Source of the DNA: Mesorhizobium amorphae
GTDB lineage: Bacteria; Pseudomonadota; Alphaproteobacteria; Rhizobiales; Rhizobiaceae
Length of the DNA: 64,000 bases
Direction: 5' to 3'
Assembly: GCF_014843845.1 (NCBI RefSeq)
Contig: NZ_JHQS01000057.1
Coordinates: 1 to 64,000, forward strand
Of this stretch, positions 1 to 7,777 are shown one piece after another (the first letter of the stretch is position 1; each line of letters opens with the position of its first letter). The notes under the pieces are model-generated. The model worked only from the letters and a program-made list of their open reading frames with translations, was not told the origin of the DNA and did not search any database. Made by a program: the position numbers and the translations under genes.

Positions 1-499
1 GCGACGCCACCTGTCCACCGATCAGCGGCAAACAAACCCAGGATGCGTCATGAATAAGCCGGGCTAGGGGTTGGAGTGGATTGGAATTTCAGCAGGAGGC
101 GAGGACCGGGGCTTTGAGCGATATTGAACATTGCGCCATTTTGCGAGGCGCGGCCGCCGGCCGATGGTGATCGGCTATGCATTGAGGCGACATATATGAA
201 TTCCACCGCCACCCGGCTCTGACAGGACCGAATTCAGGCGAAATGCTGCGGTCGCACCATCATGTTTTTGGGTGGTGGCCCAAGTCCTGATTAACCTGAA
301 AGGTCCGCCGCCCGTAGCGCCAGCGTTTGATGCCAAGGTGAAGACATGCGCTTGCATGCCCTTCTTGATCGCAGTGGTGGAAATACCAGGTTCGAGCCTT
401 GGTTTGCGGCGGATTCCGTTTTTTGAGGCGATGACAGTGGGGAATCGCCTGTGGCATAAGGCCAGCGGTCGAGCCAACACAACAGAAGGGATGGAAACT
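1..499. other. No supportable gene upstream of HU
   Basis: Open frames exist on both strands here but none has protein-like composition, a ribosome site or a recognisable domain. The stretch presumably holds the HU promoter, but I cannot point to a convincing -35/-10 pair. Confidence 0.4.
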
Positions 500-781
500 A
501 TGGCCGTAAACACGATCGATATTGCCGAACGCCTTGCTGACGCGCATGGCCTGTCGAAAACCCAAGCGAAGACCGTTGTCGAGGATGTGCTGAAAGGCAT
601 TGCGGAGGCCGCTGCAAAGGGCGAGGAAATCAGCCTCAACGGCTTCGGCAAGTTCAAGGTGCAGAACAAACCGGCTCGTGAGGGGCGCAATCCGTCAACT
701 GGCGCCACGATCAAGATTGCTGCTTCGAAGAAGGTCGTCTTCCAGCCGGCAAAGGCGCTCAAGGATGCCGTAAACGGCTGA
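500..781 (+). CDS. hupB: HU-family DNA-binding protein
   Basis: A 93-residue nucleoid protein that binds and bends DNA as a dimer. The start at 500 is chosen because an AGAAGGG ribosome site ends about 9 bases upstream and the protein then begins MAVNTIDIAERLADAHGL, the usual HU length; an in-frame ATG at 491 would leave no spacing. The signature is complete: NGFGKFKV at residues 47-54, then the DNA-contacting arm with GRNPSTG at 62-68 and a basic C-terminus. It is a stand-alone gene. It could be a plasmid-borne HU paralogue rather than the housekeeping copy; I cannot tell which. Confidence 0.93.
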   Translation: MAVNTIDIAERLADAHGLSKTQAKTVVEDVLKGIAEAAAKGEEISLNGFGKFKVQNKPAREGRNPSTGATIKIAASKKVVFQPAKALKDAVNG

Positions 782-1462
782 TCATCCGTATGAACGACGA
801 TGTTCTCGACTGGCGGCGAGGCGATGTCATTCGGGACGATGGTCGTCCAGGCTACGACCCTCGAAGTGTTCTTGACGCGCAATGCACGACGAGCAGGACA
901 GTTGCAGACAATTTTAACGGGGCTTTTACCCTGCTCAAAGGCCCGGCGCATCGACCCAGCGCCCGGACTTTTAGTTTGCCCCTAGGTGCTTTGTGCTCAG
1001 CGAGCCTGTGTCCTCGGTCTCATTTGAGGGATTGCTAATCTGCTATAAATGCGTTCAGAGCGGGTTAGTGGTCTCGCAGGGCCGGTGCGGTTGGGGCTTG
1101 GCTAGGGCGCTGCACCGGCCGTTAGCGCTCGCTCATGCCACTCATGCATACTCCGGGTTGCGGAACTCCAGGCTCATCCAATTTGAGGATAGTGGAACGA
1201 CCCACCGCCGTTTTGCCGAATAGCGATGATGCTTGACCGGCCTATAACCTCGCCAGCCGGCGAGCCTTGCCGGTTAGGCCCGGCGGTCAAGCCCAAGCGC
1301 CCAGCCCCCGACCGTCGGGCCGCTGAACGTGGTAATCCCAGGAGCCGTCCATTTGAGTGATCGCTAATACTGGTGTAAAGTCCTAGCGCGGGTTCGAACA
1401 CCATCCGCAATGGCCAGTGCAAGGCTGCCCAAGCCCAACTTCCAATAGTGCACCGGCCATTT
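782..1462. other. Intergenic stretch without a supportable gene
   Basis: Several short open frames are present, but codon composition is poor and no family is recognised. I see no repeat, RNA gene or strong terminator. Confidence 0.35.
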
Positions 1463-1651
1463 CTATTGCCGGGTGTTTTGCCTGACACGATCCTCGCTAG
1501 ACTCGCCTTGGGTCGCCTGCTCAATGAACAGCCTGGCTTGTTCTGCCCAGTCGGAGGGACCAATGTCATTCTCGCGCGCCGATTTCTTGAACGCCTCACG
1601 CAGAGCGTCGAGATCAAAGGCCGAATGGCGGTTCGGTATCGCTCTATCCAT
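1463..1651 (-). CDS. Small hypothetical protein (62 aa)
   Basis: The ATG at 1651 (a GTG lies one codon upstream) follows an AGGG-type ribosome site. The product starts MDRAIPNRHSAFDLDALREAF and is acidic and amphipathic (KKSARENDIGPSDWAEQARLFIEQA), with a composition typical of small soluble rhizobial proteins rather than a shadow ORF. No domain is recognised. It may be a real conserved orphan; support is composition and ribosome site only. Confidence 0.45.
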   Translation of the reverse strand: MDRAIPNRHSAFDLDALREAFKKSARENDIGPSDWAEQARLFIEQATQGESSEDRVRQNTRQ

Positions 1652-1969
1652 CACTGCACCCTAGAAGCAATGGGGACACCGAATTCGATATGCTCCTTAA
1701 GCTCGGGCTTTCAAGGGGGCGGGTAGCGGATAGCCGGCCTGCCTAATTCGAGTGACACAGGATTCCACAGGCCGGGCCATGCTCACCGGCTTGAGGAAAC
1801 CGGGCAGCAAAAAACATGTGCTGCATAGTGCAGGCCTTCAAGGGAAATCGCTGTACGGATTCATACCGTCTGGGTGGTGAACCCGCGCCTTCTTGGACGG
1901 GAACGCGCGGGCAGTTGCCACCAGAATCACGAACAGTGAACACCTGACACAACCATCGAAGTCAGGCGC
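1652..1969. other. Intergenic stretch, nothing recognised
   Basis: No convincing coding signal on either strand and no recognisable regulatory structure. Confidence 0.35.
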
Positions 1970-2278
1970 ATGTCAATTACCAATATTGCGAGGTTTAGAA
2001 TCGCTAACGAAGGCCGGCTTGACTTCCGACGCCTGAAATATTTAATTCCCGTTGGAAGCGGCGTTCTTACGGCAGTGGCCCCAACGGGGGTGAACCTGAT
2101 GTTGAAGCGTCATGAACTCGCTGCCTTGTGGCCTTCTGATCCGCAGATATGCCAGCGCGTGTTCGACCGGTTTTGTGTCGAGCGACATTTCGAACGCGCC
2201 AGCGAGGAAGCACGGGATCTCGCCACGCTATCCTCTTTCTCTTTCAAGACGGCCATACAGAGGAAGCAAGCCTGTTGA
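1970..2278 (+). CDS. Possible hypothetical protein (102 aa)
   Basis: An open frame beginning MSITNIARFRIANEGRLDF. Residues 1-50 look plausibly structured; the rest is mixed. There is no clear ribosome site and no family match that I recognise. It could be a remnant or a chance ORF. Confidence 0.25.
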   Translation: MSITNIARFRIANEGRLDFRRLKYLIPVGSGVLTAVAPTGVNLMLKRHELAALWPSDPQICQRVFDRFCVERHFERASEEARDLATLSSFSFKTAIQRKQAC

Positions 2279-2657
2279 GTGCGGTCTCTGCTACTTTCTA
2301 TTTCCGCACTCCCTCGGCGAACGCTGCGAGGGGAAAAGCCTTGGTCGGGCGCAGTTAATGGGAAAAAATCTGGCCTGGATCGATCGCGCAGGGCTAGATG
2401 GGGGCCGGTAGACTAGCAAGCTATTGGGGACTTCCTTCAACCGGCGCTCACCTTGGTGCGCACCGCACCAGGCTAAGGCTAGCACGAACCCGTGAAGGCT
2501 TTCCTCTATCGAATGGATGACACAGGTTTATCCATACTAGGGCAATCTGGGACTAAGGTCCGATAGTCTCGCGCAGTGGTCGAGGGGCGGAAACCTTCGT
2601 CTCGCCACGGTGTTTGGTACGCGACCGTCGAGCAAAGTCCCTTCATTTGGCGGTTAC
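2279..2657. other. Intergenic stretch, no supportable gene
   Basis: Short overlapping frames only; nothing recognised before the hairpin that precedes the small gene pair at 2715. Confidence 0.3.
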
Positions 2658-2698
2658 CGGGTGCCCGCCTAGTCCATGGCTAGCGTAACGGGCACCCG
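2658..2698 (+). promoter_or_regulatory. Leader hairpin upstream of the small gene pair
   Basis: A perfect 10-bp inverted repeat, CGGGTGCCCG (2658-2667) and CGGGCACCCG (2689-2698), encloses a second short CTAG/CTAG pair. It ends just 4 bases before a strong TAAGGAG ribosome site at 2701 serving the ATG at 2715. The position suggests an RNA leader or operator acting on that gene; an old mobile-element end is an alternative. Confidence 0.4.
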
Positions 2699-2714
2699 AC
2701 TAAGGAGCACCGCC

Positions 2715-2870
2715 ATGCGCTTTGGAAATATGATAGCCAACACATGCGCCTTGTTGCTGCCTAGTTTTATCGTTTTACACAATCCTCAGTTGCTAGACTT
2801 GCATAACACACCGGGCGTTAATTTTGCCTCAGCACCAGGAGGAAAAGGTCGAAAACTGGGAGGTTTGTAG
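2715..2870 (+). CDS. Small signal-peptide-like or membrane peptide (51 aa)
   Basis: The start is set by an excellent ribosome site (AAGGAG, 8 bases upstream). The product begins MRFGNMIANTCALLLPSFIVL, a short basic N-terminus followed by a hydrophobic core, so a secretory signal or single membrane helix is likely. The tail is short and ends in a Gly/Lys-rich stretch. The next gene starts 3 bases after its stop, so the two probably form one operon. Function unknown. Confidence 0.5.
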   Translation: MRFGNMIANTCALLLPSFIVLHNPQLLDLHNTPGVNFASAPGGKGRKLGGL

Positions 2871-2873
2871 TCC

Positions 2874-3050
2874 ATGAATGACGATTTCAGCATCGCCAAT
2901 AAATCTGAAAATCAGCCATATGAAGTTACCTCTTTCGCCAAAAAGCATGGCCTGACGATTCCAGCCGCGGATGCGGTTCTTTTCGCCAAAGGTCCGTCTC
3001 GCACGGCGTGCGCTGCCGCCGCATTGGCGTGCAGTCGCCCAATACGCTAA
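2874..3050 (+). CDS. Small hypothetical protein, DUF3606-like (58 aa)
   Basis: Starts 3 bases after the upstream small gene. The central part, YEVTSFAKKHGLTIPAADAV (residues 16-35), resembles the short helical DUF3606-type proteins common in rhizobia, which share a pattern of Y-E-V, a KKHGLT-type turn, then a short helix. The last 15 residues look divergent, so the C-terminus may be altered by a frameshift. Function of the family is unknown. Confidence 0.5.
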   Translation: MNDDFSIANKSENQPYEVTSFAKKHGLTIPAADAVLFAKGPSRTACAAAALACSRPIR

Positions 3051-3366
3051 GAAACAATCGGCCCGCTAGCCTTCCGCGCCATCCGGCGGGTGCCGAGTAA
3101 ACCGATCCGGGCATTGTTCGCCACGCACGGTTGGCGCGGTTGGCGGCTGATAGGTGCTGACTGCCCGCCGCGGGGGCGTGGCAGCGGGCCTTTGACACAG
3201 GGTACCAATGACCGCCGGGCAACTGCCGACCGGCGAAGAAAACGGCGATCGAACGCCTTGGTTCAGCCGTTTCATTTTATATTAGCTGCCGCTTATCTAA
3301 GCCCTCGCTCGGCAGCAATCTTCGGCTCAAGAGCCGCTCATCGGGTGGATGTCGGCGTGATAGGAT
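3051..3366. other. Intergenic stretch, nothing recognised
   Basis: No convincing coding sequence; it contains the upstream region of the deaminase gene. Confidence 0.3.
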
Positions 3367-3841
3367 TTGTCCCATGACCCCGGCCAGATGCTCGCCCACC
3401 TCCGCGCCGCCAATGCGGTCGCGCGCGAGGCCGCCGCGCTCGGGCATCATCCGTTCGGGTGTGTGCTGGTCGGGCCGGACGATCGCATCCTCATGCGGCA
3501 AGGCAACATCGACACCGTGCGCCACGCCGAGACGGAACTCGCCCGGCGCGCCGCGGATGCTTACGAGTCGGATTTCCTCTGGTCATGCACGCTGGTCTCA
3601 CCCGGCGAGCCCTGTGCGATGTGCACCGGAACGTTCTACTGGGCGAATATCGGCCGGCTGGTCTACGGCTTCGAGGAGACCAAGCTTCTCGCGCTGACTG
3701 GCGACCATGCCGAGAATCCGACGATGAGCCTCCCTTCGCGCACCGTACTCGGCTGGCCAGAAGAAGATCGAGGTCTTTGGCCCCTTCCCCGAGACCGAGG
3801 ACGAGCTGATCGCGCCGCACCGCGATTTCTGGAAGCGCTGA
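3367..3841 (+). pseudogene. Nucleoside/cytidine-deaminase-family protein, frameshifted
   Basis: Zinc-dependent deaminase of the CDA/guanine-deaminase type. The N-terminal two thirds are intact from a TTG start at 3367: HAE (zinc ligand plus catalytic Glu) in TVRHAETELA, and the second zinc motif PGEPCAMC about 35 residues later. After ...RTVLG near 3755 the frame breaks; shifting one base restores QKKIEVFGPFPETEDELI and APHRDFWKR, with a stop at 3839-3841. Both zinc motifs survive, but the C-terminal helix is replaced by unrelated sequence in the open frame. It is either a pseudogene or carries a sequencing indel. Confidence 0.75.
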
Positions 3842-4062
3842 CGCGGTGGCGAGAGCCTGACTGCAACGTTCAGCCTCGCCTATGCCGCCTTGCTGGTGAT
3901 AATCATAACACGCACCGCCTAGCGCTCTTAACCTTCGGCGTGATCTCCTCGATCTGCACCTTAACTCCGTCCTTGGACCATCGCCTGTTCAAGCGCCTTC
4001 GCTTCGGCCTTGTGCTTGGTGGTCAGCACCGTGCGCCAATGTGCTTTTCGAACACGCTAACG

Positions 4063-4300
4063 ACGTAGGTTGTCACCGGCCTGTCCGTAATCGCGTTGCG
4101 TTCGGCATGGTGTCCGGGGTGTAGATCAGCCTGACTTTCTTGCCGCTGCACTTGGCGCATCGCAGCTTTGGAATGAGGTCGTCGAGCATCAGGCACAAAC
4201 CGGTCGCGAAGCTTTACCGGGTCGAGCTTCTGGCTATGGTTGCAGGGCGCGCAGTGGCAATGTGCCGTCACCGTCATCTTGCAGTCCATCAGCGATTGGA
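4063..4300 (-). pseudogene. Remnant of a small CxxC (zinc-ribbon-like) protein
   Basis: On the minus strand one frame gives TAHCHCAPCNHSQKLDPVKL and, after a one-base shift, another gives DDLIPKLRCAKCSGKKVRLI followed by YTPDTMPNA. Together these are the paired Cys motifs of a small rhizobial zinc-binding protein family of unknown function. The frame break between the halves and the absence of a clean start mark it as decayed. The surrounding 3842-4480 holds nothing else I can identify. Confidence 0.55.
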
Positions 4301-4480
4301 ACGTCCAGCCCGAGCCGTTCGGCTAATCTAGCGCGCCACTAGTCCACCAGCGGTCCATAGCGAAATTCAAATGCTCGTGGTCACTACTTCCTTTTCGATC
4401 GGCCTTTGAGCCTATTGGCTTTGTAGCGCCTAGACTCTGCGAATGGTAAGATTGCATATTGTATTGGGAGGCCTGATGAC

Positions 4481-4843
4481 ATGTCGACCGGAAACACAAA
4501 CGATTCGGAAAACAGACCCGAGAGCCTCGTCTCAGAGTCTCAAGCGCGTCGCGACTTTCTCAAGAAGGCGGGACGGTTCGCGGCGGTAACGCCGCCGGCA
4601 ATAACGCTTCTGCTCGGCACAAGCTTGAACTCCAGGGCAATTGCCAAATCGGGTGGATCACGTCCTGGCAAAGGTGGATCACGTCCGGGCAATGGATGGG
4701 GGGACAAGAACCACATTCATCTCGGCCCTTCCGGTCAGGTCCGCAAGGCCGGCTTTGGTCAAGCCCGGAGGGTTGATCGAGGTCACTCCGACAACGCCGG
4801 CGGCGGGTCCCACGGGGGCTCGAGGTCCGGCGATCCTAACTAG
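4481..4843 (+). CDS. Twin-arginine-like signal protein with Gly-rich tail (120 aa)
   Basis: Residues 20-47 (SQARRDFLKKAGRFAAVTPP and the following ITLLL) form a twin-arginine-like n-region with a hydrophobic core. The region after residue 55 is Gly/Ser/Arg-rich and includes two tandem copies of GGSRPGK/N encoded by a 21-bp repeat at about 4651-4692. Short proteins with the same 'ARRDFLKKAGR' head occur in many alphaproteobacteria; no function is known to me. Overlapping frames in 4641-4940 are shadows. Confidence 0.55.
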   Translation: MSTGNTNDSENRPESLVSESQARRDFLKKAGRFAAVTPPAITLLLGTSLNSRAIAKSGGSRPGKGGSRPGNGWGDKNHIHLGPSGQVRKAGFGQARRVDRGHSDNAGGGSHGGSRSGDPN

Positions 4844-5008
4844 CCAGATACGACCCATCATTTGTGAAGGACATCACCGGCAAGGATACCCCGTTCGTTC
4901 AATGGAACGGGACAGGGCCGGTGAAGCCGCCTACGGCTGAGTAGCGGACGCTTCACCATTCGTTTACTATATTACATTGAATGCCGATCCCGAAGCGCGC
5001 ACGCGAGA

Positions 5009-5796
5009 ATGGATCGAAAAGACGGAACAATGGCGCTGAGGCGAGAACCGCATGTGCTTGTTGTTGGCGGGTCGGACTCCAGCGGCGGCGCCGGAATCTC
5101 GCGCGACATCGAGACGATCTCTTCCATTGGCGTGCGCACCTGCCTTGCTGTCACGGCACTAACAGTGCAGACGCACGAAGCCGTCATGGAAATCCATCAT
5201 TTGCAACCCAGTCTGGTGGCCGATCAAATGCGGGCGGCGTTGCAAGCCAACACAGTGGCGGCCATCAAGATCGGCATGCTCGCGACGGCCGAGATCGTCG
5301 TTGCCGTTGCCGGCGCGCTGCGCGAGAATCCGCAGGTGCCGGCAGTACTTGACCCGGTGCTGGCCTCGACCTCAGGCCGGGCGCTCCTGGAAGCAGGCGC
5401 CATCACCGCCATGAAGCGCAATCTGATGCCGCTTTGCCGTCTCGTCACCCCAATTTCATCGAACTGGCGCTTCTTGCCGGCTCAGAACTGGCAGTGGATG
5501 AGGACGGCGCAGTTTGGCAAGGCCAAGAATTGCTGGTGGCCGGGTTGCAGGCCCTGCTGATCAAGGGCGGCCACGCATCGGGACCTCGATCGACCGATAT
5601 TCTGTTGCGCCCCGATCACGAACCGATCCGCTTCGACACGCCGCGCCTTGCCGCATCGATGTGCGGGACGGGTTGCATACTGGCCAGCGCGATTGCTGCG
5701 CAACTGGCGAAGGCGAGGTCGCTTGAAGACGGCGTGCGCAAAGGCAAGCTGTTTGTTTTCGAGAAGCTGCAGAAGAATGCAGCCGAACGACAGTGA
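5009..5796 (+). pseudogene. thiD: Hydroxymethylpyrimidine (phosphate) kinase ThiD, frameshifted
   Basis: ThiD phosphorylates hydroxymethylpyrimidine phosphate in thiamine biosynthesis. The N-terminal part runs from 5009 (HVLVVGGSDSSGGAGISRDI at the substrate site, then DPVLASTSG). Near 5450 the frame breaks; the +1 frame continues NFIELALLAGSELAVDEDGA and QALLIKGGHASG, ending in the anion-hole/phosphate motif MCGTGCILASAIAAQLA and a stop at 5796. Every expected motif is present but split over two frames. No other thi gene is adjacent, so this is an isolated decayed copy or carries a sequencing indel. Confidence 0.8.
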
Positions 5797-6140
5797 CGCT
5801 GCCTCAGTCAATCTAATCGCGGCCGCGCAGCGATCAAGCCAATCCAGCGCTCTGCAGATAGCGCCGTGCCGGCGGGGAGGAGACCGGCAGGCGCGCCGCA
5901 CATAGGTCGCGACCGTTTGGCAAGGATAGAAAAAGATCAGAGAACAGGCTTGGCAGCGTTTCTGGTCAGGATCGCTTCCTCATGCCACATCGCGCGTGGA
6001 TACGCCAACAGCGGTCGGTTCAGTACGCGCTCGACGTAGCAGTGCACGACGAGCATCGCAATGCCGGGGGCTTTATTGCTTTCAGCGGCAACCGCCACTA
6101 TGACTTCGCCGACTGTCTTTCAAGCCGCCCGGAGAGTTTC
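5797..6140. other. Upstream region of the Ros/MucR gene, no gene seen
   Basis: 344 bases with no supportable CDS. Ros/MucR proteins commonly autoregulate through AT-rich sites, and the A/T-richer run around 6070-6095 could be such a site, but no defined motif is visible. Confidence 0.3.
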
Positions 6141-6602
6141 ATGACAGAAGAAGCCGACAGCAACATCGACACCCTCATCGAGCTCACCGCCGATGTCGTG
6201 TCAGCCTATGTCTCGAATAATCCGGTCCCGGTGGGCGATCTTCCCGCCCTGATCGGCCAAGTGCACGCGGCCCTGAAAGGCACGGCCGGCAGCGTTTCCG
6301 AAGAGCCGGAGGCTCTCAAGCCTGCAGTCCCGATCAAGAAGTCGGTGGCGCCGGATTACATCATCTGCCTTGAAGATGGGAAGAAATTCAAATCGCTAAA
6401 GCGCCATTTGTCGACGCACTATGGACTGACACCGGATGCATATCGGGCCAAATGGGGCCTGTCGGCAGATTATCCCATGGTCGCGCCGAATTACGCCGCG
6501 GCGCGCTCGGCGTTGGCCAAGACGATGGGTCTCGGCCGCAAACCGAAAGAGCCGGAAAAGCCGGCGCCGGCGAAGCAGACCCACAAGAAGGTCGCAGCCT
6601 GA
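6141..6602 (+). CDS. Ros/MucR-family zinc-finger transcriptional regulator
   Basis: 153 residues. Family members bind A/T-rich promoters and control exopolysaccharide, virulence or symbiosis genes. The start at 6141 (MTEEADSNIDTLIELTADVV) is chosen because the protein begins directly with the conserved N-terminal helix. The C2H2-type finger is IICLEDGKKFKSLKRHLSTH (residues 74-93) followed by YGLTPDAYRAKWGL, the family hallmark. The C-terminus is a Lys/Pro-rich tail. The gene stands alone and is intact although its neighbours are decayed. It is probably a plasmid-borne paralogue. Confidence 0.93.
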   Translation: MTEEADSNIDTLIELTADVVSAYVSNNPVPVGDLPALIGQVHAALKGTAGSVSEEPEALKPAVPIKKSVAPDYIICLEDGKKFKSLKRHLSTHYGLTPDAYRAKWGLSADYPMVAPNYAAARSALAKTMGLGRKPKEPEKPAPAKQTHKKVAA

Positions 6603-6785
6603 CCTCATCTCCCAAGGTTAATCTGCCGCGCGGCAACCCCCAATGGAATTGGCGGAGGCCTGGAGCAATTTGCTGCTCCCGGCCCTCGTGTTGAGCCATG
6701 TTTCTCGCCCGCCCTTGTCAAGCGGCCGTCAGCACATCCGTCACTTGCCGCGTCCTTCCGGCTCTTGCGGGACGCGGCAGAAAAT

Positions 6786-6995
6786 TCAGCCAGCTTTGGT
6801 GAGGCTGCCGGCACAGGACTTGCCAGTGCGTCCTGTTCGATCTCATAGTTGATCTTCTGGCCGTCAGTCAGCGTCGAGAGGCCCGCGCGTTCGACAGCGG
6901 AAATGGGGACAAAAACATCCTGACCGCCACTGTCGGGCTGGATAAATCCAAATCCCTTGGCGCTGTTGAAACACCTTCACGATTCCAGTCGCCAT
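6786..6995 (-). pseudogene. cspA: Cold-shock protein with two compensating frameshifts
   Basis: An OB-fold RNA chaperone gene. It begins MATGIVKVF at 6995; an extra T then shifts frame. The shifted frame reads NSAKGFGFIQPDSGGQDVFV (RNP1 core) and SAVERAGLSTLTDGQKINYE. A second indel near residue 54 returns to the first frame for GKSCAGSLTKAG and a stop at 6786. Total length is 210 bases, exactly a 69-residue Csp. The RNP2 motif reads DVFVPIS where DVFVHIS is usual, so the RNA-stacking His is lost. It looks decayed. Confidence 0.7.
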
Positions 6996-7048
6996 ACGGG
7001 CCGAGCGAAGCCTAGCCGCAGGAGCCTGCTAAATTTCATCGTGAACGG

Positions 7049-7435
7049 TTGAAGTTCGTTTTTCCGGTGAAGCCCGGAGCAATGCAGCGCGGAATCCCGA
7101 TCGCATTTGCGGCGCCCGTTCTAAAGAACGCGCCAATAAGCGCCGGCAGCTATATCTACGTGTGGCCCTATCTTGGCAGAGGTGGGAACGACCTGCTTTC
7201 TAGCCGGGATGCCGAGGACATACTTTTTAATCGTCGACGGCCGAGAAGAATTGATCGCTGAGCTCGAAGCCGCGGACGACGAGGTCCGCACCTACATCGG
7301 CGACCAGTTCAAAGCTCTGCTTGAAGCCCCAGATTTCGATGACTTTCTGGACGGCAATATCAGAGGCCCCAAGGCCGGGTCGAGATCGTGCGCGAGCGAT
7401 TTGTCGCGATAAGCCAGAATGCCAGCGGCGGCTGA
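7049..7435 (+). pseudogene. Remnant of an AbiEii-type nucleotidyltransferase-like protein
   Basis: Pieces in successive frames match the C-terminal part of the nucleotidyltransferase AbiEii/AbiGii-toxin-like family: GRGGNDLLSSRDAEDI, then after a shift FLIVDGREELIAELEAADDE and VRTYIGDQFKALLEAPDFDD, then after another shift RVEIVRERFVAISQNASGG with a stop at about 7435. The pattern RG-x-ND-x3-SRDxED-x3-VDGR is the recognisable part. The N-terminal catalytic region is missing. The assignment is by pattern memory and moderate. Confidence 0.5.
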
Positions 7436-7777
7436 CATGGGCTTCGAAGTTGATTGGCACAGCCAGCAGGGCACAAGAACTCCCGATAACCGCGACTATG
7501 TCGGTGTCGGTAGGGGCATAGGGGCGGGCCGGAGCACGACCGCCGTCCCCGGCTCCCGATATTGCGTCCATCAAAACTGCTTTTTACGGGAGGGGCTCGA
7601 AAGCAAGATTAGACTGAGTTGGCTTGAATAGCCGAGCTCAAGGGCTTTTGTTCTTTTCCAGCAGGCCATGCTGCGCTACTGCCCGAAAATAAATCCTATT
7701 CTAGACCTCGGCCAGGTCACAGCGAGATGAAGCCAAGGGTTCCTAAATCAAAATCTTTTGCGGGAATGCTCATGCAT
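7436..7777. other. Intergenic stretch before the catabolic island, nothing recognised
   Basis: No gene or clear terminator. It separates the decayed region from the intact genes that follow. Confidence 0.35.

Noticed and set aside
175..951. Long minus-strand ORF (258 aa) opposite the HU gene
   Set aside because: It is a shadow of the HU gene: no domain, no ribosome site, and HU on the other strand is unmistakable.
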